Source of the DNA: Metabacillus bambusae
GTDB lineage: Bacteria; Bacillota; Bacilli; Bacillales; Bacillaceae
Assembly (NCBI RefSeq): GCF_017497975.1
Contig: NZ_JAGDEL010000002.1
Span: 124,001 to 188,000, forward strand
Length of the DNA stretch: 64,000 nt
Direction: 5' to 3'
Shown here in pieces: positions 7,577 to 17,293 of the stretch. Position numbers and translations under genes: made by a program. Under the pieces are notes generated by a model that searched no databases, was not told the DNA's origin, and saw nothing but the letters and a program-made list of their open reading frames with translations. Position 1 is the stretch's first letter; every line of letters begins with the position of its first letter.

Positions 7577-10468
7577 TTAGTAGTAGCTTTTCACTAAATT
7601 AGTCTGAAAAAGTATAAAACCTTTTTCATCTGATGAATAATGCTTACCATTCACTAGAACTTTTGTGTTTTTTGTTGGCGTTTTGATTTGTGCTTCAACC
7701 TGATCTGGAAGAGTAATTTGCAAGTCAATATATTCTCCTAAATCCTTACAATAAATATCGATTTTTCCTTGTGGAATAGGTACTGATCCTTTTATCCACT
7801 TTAATCCATTTAAATTAGGGGCAATTGCTACTCTCGTAAATCCTGGTTCTAATGGTTGCACACCTAAAAAGAGCACTCCAAACACATAAGTCGGGGCAGC
7901 AGACCAGGCGTGGCAATGGCTTCGGCTGAAGTCCCCCTCAATTAACTCCCAACCTTCCCAACATGTTGTTGCGTCATGTTCTAACATATAACCGTAAATA
8001 TCTCGTATATTATCGATTACCAAATCGTTTTTCCCTAAACTCATTAAAGCTTGATAATAGAAAAATAGAACAAAAGGACTTTTAATTTGTACAAAATCCT
8101 CAGGGGGTCTTTTTATATACTCCTCTATTAAATTCCTGCGTTGTCCTTCTGCACAATCTGTAATTAAGGCAATCAGATTTGTTTGAATACTCCGGTTTTT
8201 AGATGGTGTTCCATCCTCATGAATACTATCAAAATAAACTTTGCCATCTTCATCCCATAAGTGTTCATTTATCGCTTGTTTTAAGGCATCAGCTATCGAT
8301 AAAAAAGTTCTTTCATCTTCATTTTTTCCTATTATGGACGCTAAGTAAGCTGTATGTTTTAAGGCATCGACCAGGAGAACATTTTGATGCGTAACTATTT
8401 TATGTTCTGTATCCATCGGTGCCCAATCTAACATATTCCAAGCTGAAATTTCTAATAACCCATCTTTGTTAATGAATTCTTGAAAGCGTTGGACCGTCAG
8501 CTTAAGTTCAGGGTAAACCTCTTTTATAAACTCCAAATCTCCAGAAAATCGATAATATTCTCTGCATGCCATCATCCATAGAATTGACCAAGCAGTTAAT
8601 ACATTTTGCCATCCACTAGGTACATGTGATTCTGGTAAGGGAGAACGATAAACAGATTTAGAGATTAACCTTAAACAACGTCTAATCAAATCATAGTTTC
8701 CAAACGTGTAGTAATTCATTAAGGATATGTTATACGAATCACCAGTCCAAAGCGCCTGTTCATAAGCTGGACAATCAATGATTGTATCTTGAGCACACAT
8801 ACGAATGGTGTGCTTTGATATTTCCCAAATTTGATTTAATTGATAATCAGAACTACTAAAGTCCCCAACATTTCCAGTAGAAAAAGTGGTTACATCTACT
8901 TTCACACGGAAGATTTTACATGGCGTGTTAATATTTCGAATCGTTAACAACATGTAGCGAAATCCTCTTGGAATAAAGGATCGATACACTTGCCTGCCGT
9001 CCTTAGCAATATATCGTAATGAATTGTTCAATGAAAAAGTATGTTCGATCCGTCCATCCTGATGAATACTTTCAAATAAGAAAAAGTCGAAGATCGTTCC
9101 TTTTGCAGCCTCTAGTTCAAATTCTATATGGCCTAAGTATTCCTTACCAAAATCAATTAGATATTCTGTATCCCCTTGTTCCATTGGTTCTACTTTTGTA
9201 AAACTCTGATTTGGCAATACCATATTTTGATGCTGAAAATTCAAAGAATGTGTCCTAATGTCTTCTTTAAACATAGATAGAAGACTGACATTATCTGTGC
9301 ATACATGTTCATTTGGAATGGCTTTAGCCCACATGTTAAATGATTCTAATTCGCTTAAGGAACATACATCCTTCATTTTCAAATATGCTTTTTCTAATGG
9401 AATGGATTTTGAAACAGGTTTACCAATTTGAAGTCGAGTATCAGTATAAAATGGTCCAATAGCTAAAAATCTTGATTGGCTCTCACTAAAAGGTGCTATT
9501 AAATCAACTTTTTCAGGAAAATCAAAAGATATGTGTATGATAGGTTCATGAAAAGATCCACCAACATCAACTATTAAAAGGTTAGCGCCATTTCCTAATT
9601 TTATATTTTCATATTTTCCATTCTGAGTTTTATATTCAATCCCGTTAAGCTTAAATTCCCATTTGACTTCTGCATGTGCATCAAATGTAAGGGTCATCAC
9701 TCCCTCAACCTCTTGACTCGAATAAATCTCAGTGACGATATATCCTTGCATTACTTTCCCTGAGTTACTAGCCAATTCCCCAGGAAAAAAAGTTGGTCCT
9801 AAATCAATAGAAAAATGCTGTGAAATCGGCATCACTTCTTTTAAAGACAATACACTTTTAGGAAACGTAGGTTCATTCGTTAATTCAGGTATATCTCTAG
9901 GAATAAGGGTATTCCAGGGGGACATCCCATAAGAACCAATAATCTCAGCGTTATTCCATGAGGTATCGTCAAAATCTAACTGTTCCCAACCATTAGGAAA
10001 TAACCCCGCATCATAAATTTCTGACCATGATAAACAATTAGACATTTTTACAGTTTCCTTAATAAAGCCATCATGATTTTCCGTCTTCCAATTGTCATCC
10101 GTCACTAATTGATTAATCAATTGACCTTTATTGTAAAAATCAATTTGTGATAGTAATCCACTGCGACCTTCTATATAATGCATCGTTCCAATTCCATAAT
10201 GATTAACTAGCACTGCAATAACATTTTGTCCTTGATTTAATCTGCTTAACTCATATTGATCGAAATACCATTCAGATGTCCAACCACGTACTGGACCCGA
10301 TCCAATAAGCACACCATTCATATAAACGGAATATTTTGTGTCAGCGGATATCGATAACGTTGCTGAGTCAAAATCTGCAGGAACAGTAAATGTTTTTCTA
10401 AAACAAGTCCATTGATTTCTTGGATGTTCTCCGCTTCCATCCCAAATCCAATTCGCTTTCCACTCCAT
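7577..10468 (-). CDS. GH78 alpha-L-rhamnosidase (RhaB-GL1 type)
   Basis: A second cytoplasmic GH78 enzyme, 963 residues. The catalytic motif is DCPAYEQALWTGD with D565, E570 and D577, and the base is E838 in TTCWEGWE. This spacing nearly repeats the D567/E572/D579/E841 set known for Bacillus sp. GL1 rhamnosidase B, so it belongs to that subtype, unlike its neighbour, which has one extra residue in the acid motif. The start has a good GGAGG site 7 nt upstream. It directly precedes the other rhamnosidase gene with near-overlapping ends. Two subtypes in one operon suggest different linkages or aglycones (inference). Confidence 0.9.
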   Translation of the reverse strand: MEWKANWIWDGSGEHPRNQWTCFRKTFTVPADFDSATLSISADTKYSVYMNGVLIGSGPVRGWTSEWYFDQYELSRLNQGQNVIAVLVNHYGIGTMHYIEGRSGLLSQIDFYNKGQLINQLVTDDNWKTENHDGFIKETVKMSNCLSWSEIYDAGLFPNGWEQLDFDDTSWNNAEIIGSYGMSPWNTLIPRDIPELTNEPTFPKSVLSLKEVMPISQHFSIDLGPTFFPGELASNSGKVMQGYIVTEIYSSQEVEGVMTLTFDAHAEVKWEFKLNGIEYKTQNGKYENIKLGNGANLLIVDVGGSFHEPIIHISFDFPEKVDLIAPFSESQSRFLAIGPFYTDTRLQIGKPVSKSIPLEKAYLKMKDVCSLSELESFNMWAKAIPNEHVCTDNVSLLSMFKEDIRTHSLNFQHQNMVLPNQSFTKVEPMEQGDTEYLIDFGKEYLGHIEFELEAAKGTIFDFFLFESIHQDGRIEHTFSLNNSLRYIAKDGRQVYRSFIPRGFRYMLLTIRNINTPCKIFRVKVDVTTFSTGNVGDFSSSDYQLNQIWEISKHTIRMCAQDTIIDCPAYEQALWTGDSYNISLMNYYTFGNYDLIRRCLRLISKSVYRSPLPESHVPSGWQNVLTAWSILWMMACREYYRFSGDLEFIKEVYPELKLTVQRFQEFINKDGLLEISAWNMLDWAPMDTEHKIVTHQNVLLVDALKHTAYLASIIGKNEDERTFLSIADALKQAINEHLWDEDGKVYFDSIHEDGTPSKNRSIQTNLIALITDCAEGQRRNLIEEYIKRPPEDFVQIKSPFVLFFYYQALMSLGKNDLVIDNIRDIYGYMLEHDATTCWEGWELIEGDFSRSHCHAWSAAPTYVFGVLFLGVQPLEPGFTRVAIAPNLNGLKWIKGSVPIPQGKIDIYCKDLGEYIDLQITLPDQVEAQIKTPTKNTKVLVNGKHYSSDEKGFILFQTNLVKSYY

Positions 10469-10483
10469 AGAGTTACCTCCAAT

Positions 10484-10530
10484 GTAAAGACCCGATTTAT
10501 TCAGTAGAACTAGTAACCTCGGGTCTTTAC
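10484..10530 (-). other. intercistronic hairpin before the rhamnosidase genes
   Basis: Perfect 12-bp inverted repeat, GTAAAGACCCGA (10484-10495) and TCGGGTCTTTAC (10519-10530), between the permease and the first rhamnosidase gene. No T-run follows in the direction of transcription, so it is more likely an mRNA processing, stability or partial-termination element. Its 3' arm ends just before the rhamnosidase ribosome site. Confidence 0.6.
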
Positions 10531-10594
10531 CTAAACCTATATTTGTGAATCTAATTAAATGAAATAGAAATCAGTCTAGTAAAATTAATTCCTT

Positions 10595-11485
10595 TTACTT
10601 AACTGATCCTGCCGTCATTCCGGCCACAATTTGCTTATTAAATAATATAAATAAAATAAGTGGCGGAATTGAAATTAATAAAACATTTGTAAACAGTAGA
10701 TTCCACTGCGTATTGTACATACTCATAAAATTATAGAGTGTTAACTGTAATGTGACATTTTCTGCCCCTGGAAAGAAGTATAACGGATTAACGAAGTCGT
10801 TATAGACGTTCACTGCAGTCAATACAATGACAGTTGCTGATACTGGTTTTAGCAAAGGCAGAATGATATTAAAGAATAATCTGAATTTCCCGCACCCATC
10901 TATTAGCGCAGCCTCATCAAGTGATTTCGGAATGGTAACCATAAACCCTCGATATAACAAAATGGTAAATGGCAGGTTTAGTGCTACCTCTATAAAAACA
11001 ATCCCAGGCATTGTTTTAAATAGTCCAATTTCTTGAAGTACCCATATGGTCGGGACTACTGCCGGAGGTATAATAAGCCCGGCAAGAATGAGAAAATTAA
11101 AGAAAGGAGTTGCTTTTGTTACTTTTCGTTGTAATACATACCCAGAAAGAGCACCTAGAATGATTAAGAGAATAATCGATAATACGGTAATCAAAATACT
11201 ATTAAAAAATGCACGAAGGATCATACCATCTGACGCACTAATTACTTCTTTCAAATTCTCTATCAAATGAATTGAACTTGGCCATTCCATATTTAATAAG
11301 GATGACTCCTTCGTGTTTTTCAACGCGTTAATGATAACAAAATAAAATGGTATTCCAAAAAATACTAGAGTTCCTATAACGGCAAAACATTCAACAAAAA
11401 ACTTCCACAGCTTTTTAGCAGTCTTGCTTTTGCTTTTCTTATGAACTACTTGAGATTCATAGTTACTTATTACAACCTTGCTCAT
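10595..11485 (-). CDS. CUT1 sugar ABC transporter permease (MalG-like)
   Basis: Inner-membrane subunit of an oligosaccharide importer, 296 residues, with about six membrane segments. The EAA loop that contacts the ATPase reads EAALIDGCGKFRLFFNIILPLLKP. The ATG overlaps the upstream permease stop (TAATG arrangement) and has a GAGGTGG ribosome site. With the other permease (11485-12351) and binding protein (12439-13752) it makes an importer whose ATPase is absent here. Genomic context suggests a rhamnosylated oligosaccharide as substrate. Confidence 0.9.
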   Translation of the reverse strand: MSKVVISNYESQVVHKKSKSKTAKKLWKFFVECFAVIGTLVFFGIPFYFVIINALKNTKESSLLNMEWPSSIHLIENLKEVISASDGMILRAFFNSILITVLSIILLIILGALSGYVLQRKVTKATPFFNFLILAGLIIPPAVVPTIWVLQEIGLFKTMPGIVFIEVALNLPFTILLYRGFMVTIPKSLDEAALIDGCGKFRLFFNIILPLLKPVSATVIVLTAVNVYNDFVNPLYFFPGAENVTLQLTLYNFMSMYNTQWNLLFTNVLLISIPPLILFILFNKQIVAGMTAGSVK

Positions 11486-12351
11486 TATAAATCCACCTCT
11501 TTTTTATTTAAATATGCAAATAGAGGGAATGCTAAAGCAGATACAAGTACAAATAAGATGACGTTTCCTGCAGTTGAAAGGCCATAGAAACCAGCCTGAT
11601 ATTGCTTATAAATAATAGAGGCAATCAAGTCGGTACTAAAACCTGGTCCTCCTTTTGTCATTGCCCAGATTAAATCAAAAGAACGTAAACCACCAATAAA
11701 GGAAAGAATGATGACTGTGTTCATTGCAGGACGGCTAAGCGGTAGGATAATACTTTTAAATTTATGCCATGAATTTCCACCATCAATCATTAGTGCCTCA
11801 TAGTAATCCTCTGGAATCGACATAATTCCTGCGATAAAAATAACCGTTGCCATCCCTATCCCTTTCCATACATCAACGAATGCAACGGATAAGAGAGCGA
11901 TCTTCGTATCACCTAACCAGTCTGGTCCAACAATTCCAAATCCTTGAAGTACAACATTAATAAGACCTTGTGATGGATGCATCATCATCGTAAAAGCAAT
12001 TCCAACAGCAATTGTACTTAACAGCGTAGGAAAGAATATCATTGAACGTATAAACCCGACTGTTTTAAGCTTTGAACTTAGGAATACACCAAGCAATAGA
12101 CCAAAAATCACTTTCAAACTACATGTTACAACTGCGTATATTAGTGTGTTTTTAAATCCAATATTTAAAGAAGGTTCAGTTAAAAACGTCTTAAAGTTTT
12201 CTAAACCAATAAATTTCCAATCAGTTAACGTCCACCAAGTCATACTGAAAAAAAGTGACATAATTGTTGGCAACAAGAAAAAAACAAAATATATAATTCC
12301 TGCAGGTAAAAGGAAATAATGAGTATAGGTGTTACTTGTTAACTTATTCAT
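11485..12351 (-). CDS. CUT1 sugar ABC transporter permease (MalF-like)
   Basis: 288 residues, with an N-terminal membrane segment (FLLPAGIIYFVFFLLPTIMS) and five more segments. The EAA loop is EALMIDGGNSWHKFKSIILPLSRP, and the MTKGGPGFST motif is typical of MalF-like subunits. It pairs with the MalG-like subunit downstream, whose start codon overlaps this gene's stop. Confidence 0.9.
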   Translation of the reverse strand: MNKLTSNTYTHYFLLPAGIIYFVFFLLPTIMSLFFSMTWWTLTDWKFIGLENFKTFLTEPSLNIGFKNTLIYAVVTCSLKVIFGLLLGVFLSSKLKTVGFIRSMIFFPTLLSTIAVGIAFTMMMHPSQGLINVVLQGFGIVGPDWLGDTKIALLSVAFVDVWKGIGMATVIFIAGIMSIPEDYYEALMIDGGNSWHKFKSIILPLSRPAMNTVIILSFIGGLRSFDLIWAMTKGGPGFSTDLIASIIYKQYQAGFYGLSTAGNVILFVLVSALAFPLFAYLNKKEVDL

Positions 12352-12386
12352 ATGGTGCTCCTCTCTTTACCCTTTCTAATATATTA

Positions 12387-12410
12387 GCCCTGCTAGAATC
12401 TAGTCAGGGC
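12387..12410 (-). other. intercistronic hairpin after the binding-protein gene
   Basis: GCCCTGCTAGA and TCTAGTCAGGGC form a stem with one bulged base and almost no loop, 28 nt past the binding-protein stop and before the first permease gene. No T-run follows. Such hairpins often let binding-protein mRNA accumulate above permease mRNA. Confidence 0.5.
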
Positions 12411-12438
12411 CAATAGTTAATAGAGTAGAATATCTTTT

Positions 12439-13752
12439 TTACCAGCCTTCAAGACCAAGCTGTTTCGCTTGTTTTTCAACATCCTTGTCGTATAACTCGG
12501 CTCCTTCTTTTGCCGAACTAATTCCGCTTCCTATTTGTGTGGTAATTTGCTCTAGGCTAGGTCCTTTTACAGGGCTAAGGAACTCTAGTGCAGGAGCAGT
12601 ATTTCCTGATTCATAATATGGAAGCATATCCTTTACTGCTTGGTAAACATCTTCAGGAAGTTCTACACCTTTAATTGCAAAAGGTCCATCTGGAGCAACT
12701 TTTGACGTATATAAATCTACTGCTTCTTGAGAAACATAGAATTCCATCCATTTTTTAGCTGCATCAATGTGTTCACTATTTTTGTTCAGATATACCGCAC
12801 CAGGCATCCATACAGTCAAACCATTCTTATCAGCGCTGTCACCCGGTTGAGGGAAAAATCCGATATCATCAATTTGATCAGGATAGTTTGCAGCTAAAGG
12901 AGCTAGAGCAAATGTTAGCATTGGGTAATGAGCACCAGTACCTTCAGCTAGCATTTTCAAGCCTTGGTCATAAGTTGTAGCAAGGAAATCTTCATTTAAA
13001 TAACCCTTTTTATATACTTCTTCTAATTTCTCGAAGCTGCGAAGTGCTGCAGGGGTGTCAGCAAATTTTGCTTTATTTGCTGTAAATTCTTCAGGGAAAT
13101 TCGGATTCTCTGCAAGGACGTTGTAGTTATCTGCTAAAAAGATCAATTGTGACGTCCAAGAATCTTTAAACGTTCCGATTACTGGAGTTTTACCAGCTTG
13201 TTTAATTTTTTCATTATTCGCCATTAGTTCGTCCCAAGTTTTTGGAACAGTAAGACCTAATTCTTCATAGACCTTTTTGTTATACAACCAGCCGCCTGCA
13301 TTTGTTGCATTTCCTGGAATTCCATAAACCTTTTCATTTACAGTTACAGCTTCTTTAAAATTATCCATCACATTTTCCATGAAAGGTTCTTCTGAAAGGT
13401 CAACAAAATTTTGTTCTGGGTTAAGTGCCTGTAAAAGGGATCCTGAATTATACCAAACTAAATCAGCCATATCCCCTGTAGCTAGGCGTGTTTTTACAAT
13501 ATTATCGCCTTCTGAGCCGCCAGGACGCGTTTCAAATTCTGTTTTTATGTTGTATTTCTCTTCGAATGCATCTGTAATTGCTTTGATTCCATCTACTTGG
13601 GTTTGATTATCTATCAAAAATGTAAGTGTTTCTGGTTCTGCACCTTTACTACCAGATGCACTTTCCTCTTTTCCACTACAACCAGCTAAAATTCCTGAAA
13701 AAAGAGCAACAGTTGAAATGATTGATAGAAGTTTCTTTTTTTTCTTAACCAT
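12439..13752 (-). CDS. ABC transporter sugar-binding lipoprotein
   Basis: 437-residue extracellular solute-binding protein (family 1). A lipoprotein signal ends in LAGC with C25 as the lipidated residue, followed by a charged linker and the two-lobe fold (TRLATGDMADLVWYN, YNKKVYEELGLTVPKTWDEL). First gene of the importer-rhamnosidase operon. A near-cre site lies about 90 bp upstream. The adjacent YesMN-like pair is the likely activator. Confidence 0.92.
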   Translation of the reverse strand: MVKKKKKLLSIISTVALFSGILAGCSGKEESASGSKGAEPETLTFLIDNQTQVDGIKAITDAFEEKYNIKTEFETRPGGSEGDNIVKTRLATGDMADLVWYNSGSLLQALNPEQNFVDLSEEPFMENVMDNFKEAVTVNEKVYGIPGNATNAGGWLYNKKVYEELGLTVPKTWDELMANNEKIKQAGKTPVIGTFKDSWTSQLIFLADNYNVLAENPNFPEEFTANKAKFADTPAALRSFEKLEEVYKKGYLNEDFLATTYDQGLKMLAEGTGAHYPMLTFALAPLAANYPDQIDDIGFFPQPGDSADKNGLTVWMPGAVYLNKNSEHIDAAKKWMEFYVSQEAVDLYTSKVAPDGPFAIKGVELPEDVYQAVKDMLPYYESGNTAPALEFLSPVKGPSLEQITTQIGSGISSAKEGAELYDKDVEKQAKQLGLEGW

Positions 13753-13843
13753 AAATAAGACCCCATTTCTATTATTTTCACTCTCAAAATCATGTAGCCT
13801 TTTCTTTCTTGTTTCAAGGCTTTGTTTTGTTTCTATAACTAAA

Positions 13844-13859
13844 TTGTAAGTGTTTTCAT
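13844..13859. promoter_or_regulatory. candidate cre (CcpA) site of the importer operon
   Basis: TTGTAAGTGTTTTCAT matches the Bacillus cre consensus WTGNNARCGNWWWCAW at all positions but one (T for the central C). It lies about 90 bp before the binding-protein start. It suggests glucose repression of oligosaccharide import. Confidence 0.5.
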
Positions 13860-13982
13860 CATTCGTTGTAAGTGCTTACTTTTTTAGGTTTGTGTATGTT
13901 TTTTTTGTTTTATGATTGTTTTTTCAAAATATTAGGACCCACTCCATACATATCCAATCAAAAGTTGCTGTTTAATTAACAA

Positions 13983-14021
13983 AAAAAGACTTGCTGAATT
14001 TATAACATAGCAAGTCTTTTT
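13983..14021 (-). terminator. terminator of the two-component operon
   Basis: 13-bp stem AAAAAGACTTGCT (13983-13995) with AGCAAGTCTTTTT (14009-14021), loop 13 nt, and T-runs on both sides. It lies 28 nt past the response regulator stop. Confidence 0.85.
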
Positions 14022-14048
14022 ATGTTCATTTTATTTACTATTTAGGTG

Positions 14049-15536
14049 TTATACTGAATCCTTATATTCACTCGGCTTAACGCCCGTATGTTTTTTAAAA
14101 ATATCAGAGAAATGCCTATAACTGTGATAACCAACCTTCTCACTTACAACAGATACCTTATTTCCTTCCTTTAGAAGTGCTTTAGCACGGTCTATCCTAA
14201 GCTTAGTTACGTATTTAATATAAGATAAACCCATTTCTTCTTTAAACAATACACTGAAATAAGTCGCATTCATACCAACATGTTCAGCTACTTCTTGTAG
14301 AGTTAAATCTCGGTTCATATTTCGCTTCATATAGACAATTGCTTTTTCAACTGCAGCATGTTTCGTTGTATCTCGAACATCTAATGTCCAATTCATGATC
14401 ATTTCCATTTGAGAGCAAAGCCAATTAAGCATTTCTTCCTTCGTCTTTTTCTCTTTAATCTCTACATGTGGCAAATAATTGCTTTGCTTAATTTTCAAAA
14501 TATCTCCACCAGTTTCCTTTGCTACTTCCATAGCTAAATAAACAAGTTTCAATATTTCTCGTTCAGCAATTTCTCGATTCAGATTCTCTGCTCCAAGCTC
14601 ATTTGCAAATAATTCAACCTGCTGTAACAATCCTTGTTTATTTCCTGTTCGTATATAAAAAATAATTTCTTCTCCTTGTTCTAAAGCTTCCCCAGGTAAA
14701 TTTGTGTTACTTCCAACATTCTCATAACGAGTCCAACCGTTTTTCTCTAAAAAACTTCCATATTTTAATGCTTCTAGAGCTTCTTTATAACTTTTTGATA
14801 GATCGCTAATTAAAAAGTATGTTTGACCAGAGCCAACATGATATGAAATTTCTTCTGGTAAAAACAATAGCTGATTCCATAAATCATCAATGTCATTATT
14901 GTAGTGGAAGACAAAATGCAAATACTCCGAACCATTTCTAATAGATACAACACGATAGGAAGGATTATCATGAATTAAGAACTCTTCTGAAGAAGCAGCA
15001 ATCACTGTTACAGCTATAATTTGATCTGATCCCTCGCCAAAATGCTCCTTCCATTTTGGTAAAACTTCGGAACCAACTTGAACCAAATCTAAAGTAGCCT
15101 TTTGCAAAAGTTCATACTGACTACTCTCCCATTTCATTTTTAATGAAGAAATCATTCTTTGTTCTCCAATTTTTTCAAGAATTTTGTTAATGGCATCTTC
15201 AATCATTGATATGGTAATTGGTTTTTCTAAGTAGTCAACCACACCTAATTGAATAGCACGTTTGACATATTCGAATTCATTAAACCCACTAAATACGATA
15301 CATTGAGTCTCTGGTGCTCTAGAAAGGATTCTTTCGACTAACTGTAAGCCATCGATCCCTGGCATCCTTATATCGGTAAATATAATATCTGGTTTGCATT
15401 CTTCAAAAAGCGAAAGCGCAGCAGTTCCATTTTCCGCGGTACCTACTAATTCAATGCCGTATTTTGACCAATCAATCATTTTCTTTAGTCCTTCTGTTAC
15501 AATAAATTCATCATCAAAAACTGCAGCTTTTAACAA
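14049..15536 (-). CDS. AraC-type response regulator (YesN-like)
   Basis: About 497 residues. Receiver domain 1-125 with the acid pair D10/D11, phospho-acceptor D57 in IIFTDIRMPG and lysine in DYLEKP; a variable middle; and two AraC helix-turn-helices at about 395-497. It should bind DNA when phosphorylated by the upstream kinase and activate the adjacent importer/rhamnosidase operon (inference from position). The kinase stop overlaps a GTG at 15542, but the GGAGG site touches that GTG and sits 7 nt from TTG 15536, which is the better start. Confidence 0.9.
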   Translation of the reverse strand: MLKAAVFDDEFIVTEGLKKMIDWSKYGIELVGTAENGTAALSLFEECKPDIIFTDIRMPGIDGLQLVERILSRAPETQCIVFSGFNEFEYVKRAIQLGVVDYLEKPITISMIEDAINKILEKIGEQRMISSLKMKWESSQYELLQKATLDLVQVGSEVLPKWKEHFGEGSDQIIAVTVIAASSEEFLIHDNPSYRVVSIRNGSEYLHFVFHYNNDIDDLWNQLLFLPEEISYHVGSGQTYFLISDLSKSYKEALEALKYGSFLEKNGWTRYENVGSNTNLPGEALEQGEEIIFYIRTGNKQGLLQQVELFANELGAENLNREIAEREILKLVYLAMEVAKETGGDILKIKQSNYLPHVEIKEKKTKEEMLNWLCSQMEMIMNWTLDVRDTTKHAAVEKAIVYMKRNMNRDLTLQEVAEHVGMNATYFSVLFKEEMGLSYIKYVTKLRIDRAKALLKEGNKVSVVSEKVGYHSYRHFSDIFKKHTGVKPSEYKDSV

Positions 15537-15538
15537 TG

Positions 15539-17293
15539 TCACTCCTCCCCTCTACTTAGAAAAAATCGAAATTCTACTTTCGTTCCCTTATTTACTTCAC
15601 TTGTAATTAAGAATTTGCTATTAGATCCATAAAAAAGAGTTAATCTTTCGCGTACATTTTTTAATCCATAACCCTTATCTATAACCTTTAAATCCTTTAT
15701 CCCAATTCCATCATCTTCGACTATGAAGGTTACCAAATTATCATTTAGTTTACCTTTTACATAAATTGTTCCTTCCCCTTCTTTAGGTTCTAAGCCATGA
15801 TATATGGCATTCTCTACAAGAGGTTGGATCAATAACTTTAAAATTTCAATTTCCATAAGTTCGGAATCAACTTGTTCTATATATCTAAACCGTCCATTGT
15901 ATCTTAAATTCTGAATGGTCATATAATGATTGATATGTTCTAGTTCCTTCGAAACAGGTATTAATTCTTTTCCACTATTTAAGCTTAACTTAAAGCTTTT
16001 TGATAAAGAATATGCCATTTTTGCAATTTCAGGGTTATTTTGCAAAGTCGCCATCCAATAAATGGAATCTAATGTATTGTAAAGAAAGTGCGGCTTAATT
16101 TGTGCTTGTAATGCTCTAAGTTCTGCTTCTCTTTCTTTCAATTCAGAACGAATCAGCCTATCACTTAGTTCTTTCGTTTTTACATTCATTTGATTGAATG
16201 TTTCACTTATAGCCCCTATTTCATCTTTATCAGGAGGCACTTCAAAATTATATAATTCCTTAGCCCCACCAGCTACTAAGCTCTTTAACTGATGTAACGG
16301 TCTTGTCAATCTTCCCGAAAGAATAAAAGATAATAACAAAGCAATTAAAGCTATAAAAAAGGCAATAATCCCCGTAATTAATCCAATTTTATTTGATTCC
16401 TTTAAAAGTTCCTTTTCTTTCCTTAATAGCATCAAATCCCAGCCAGTTGTTCTATTAGTGTAACTGTTTACAATATAATTTTCACTTTTTAATTCCTTCA
16501 AAAAACTTGCCTTATCTTGATTTGTCATAATTTCCGATCTAAAGGTTGGCGGATAATAATACAAAGGATTAATACTATAAAGATCGTGATCTAGAATGAC
16601 AAAATTACTTTCCTCATTTTCTTCAAAAACCTTTGTAAACATTGACTTTTTTATGTTCACGACCAATAATCCAATTGTCTTTTGCTCAAATAACTCATGT
16701 GGATCTTTTAGTAGTTTTACAGAAGAAAATGTATTGGAATCACTAGTAAGAACATTATAGCTATAAAAAAGGGGCTTACCATTCGCTTCTACACTATCCC
16801 TATACCAGTTGGTTAACGAAATATACTGGTGTGTACCTTTTCTGTCAGAAGCACCAATACTTTTAGATGATCCATAACAAACTGAATTAAACTCTTGATC
16901 AAATAAACAGACAGAATCTATATCTTCAGTTTCTATGAGATAAGTTGAAATTAGATCTCTTAAACGTTCTTTTGTGTCTTCACCTATTTCCTTTTGTCCC
17001 CCTATTTCAACACTTTCAACTAATTCTTGGCGAATGCTATCATTCCATGATATAAACCGTTCCATTTTTATGATGTTTTTAAATAGCAAATCTGCAACAT
17101 CACTAGAAGTTTTAAGATGTTCCTGTGCATTTTGTACTTGATTCTCAACTAAAGTATTTTTTGCAATATTAAAGCTAATTAAACCTAATATAAAAAGCGG
17201 TGGAATTGATAATAAGATCATAAATAAAAAGTATTTATTTCTAATTTTTCTTGGTCGAAAAAGATATAGTATTTTTTTTAGATTAGTCTTCAT
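15539..17293 (-). CDS. sensor histidine kinase (YesM-like)
   Basis: 584 residues. Membrane segment at about 22-43, a large extracellular sensor (about 45-300), a second membrane segment (about 303-325), HAMP, then the LytS/YesM-type kinase: QIKPHFLYNTLDS with the phosphorylated His near residue 401, and ATP-site motifs LVENAIYHG and EDDGIGI. It overlaps the response regulator by a few bases, so the two are translationally coupled. Homologues sense extracellular sugars, often with the binding protein of a neighbouring importer. Confidence 0.92.
   Translation of the reverse strand: MKTNLKKILYLFRPRKIRNKYFLFMILLSIPPLFILGLISFNIAKNTLVENQVQNAQEHLKTSSDVADLLFKNIIKMERFISWNDSIRQELVESVEIGGQKEIGEDTKERLRDLISTYLIETEDIDSVCLFDQEFNSVCYGSSKSIGASDRKGTHQYISLTNWYRDSVEANGKPLFYSYNVLTSDSNTFSSVKLLKDPHELFEQKTIGLLVVNIKKSMFTKVFEENEESNFVILDHDLYSINPLYYYPPTFRSEIMTNQDKASFLKELKSENYIVNSYTNRTTGWDLMLLRKEKELLKESNKIGLITGIIAFFIALIALLLSFILSGRLTRPLHQLKSLVAGGAKELYNFEVPPDKDEIGAISETFNQMNVKTKELSDRLIRSELKEREAELRALQAQIKPHFLYNTLDSIYWMATLQNNPEIAKMAYSLSKSFKLSLNSGKELIPVSKELEHINHYMTIQNLRYNGRFRYIEQVDSELMEIEILKLLIQPLVENAIYHGLEPKEGEGTIYVKGKLNDNLVTFIVEDDGIGIKDLKVIDKGYGLKNVRERLTLFYGSNSKFLITSEVNKGTKVEFRFFLSRGEE

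Larger units (their letters stand above)
13753..14048. other. regulatory gap between importer operon and response regulator
   Basis: Contains the start region of the importer operon, a near-cre box (13844-13859), a second cre-like palindrome around GTAAGTGCTTAC (13868-13879), and the terminator of the two-component operon (13983-14021). No gene seen. Confidence 0.5.
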
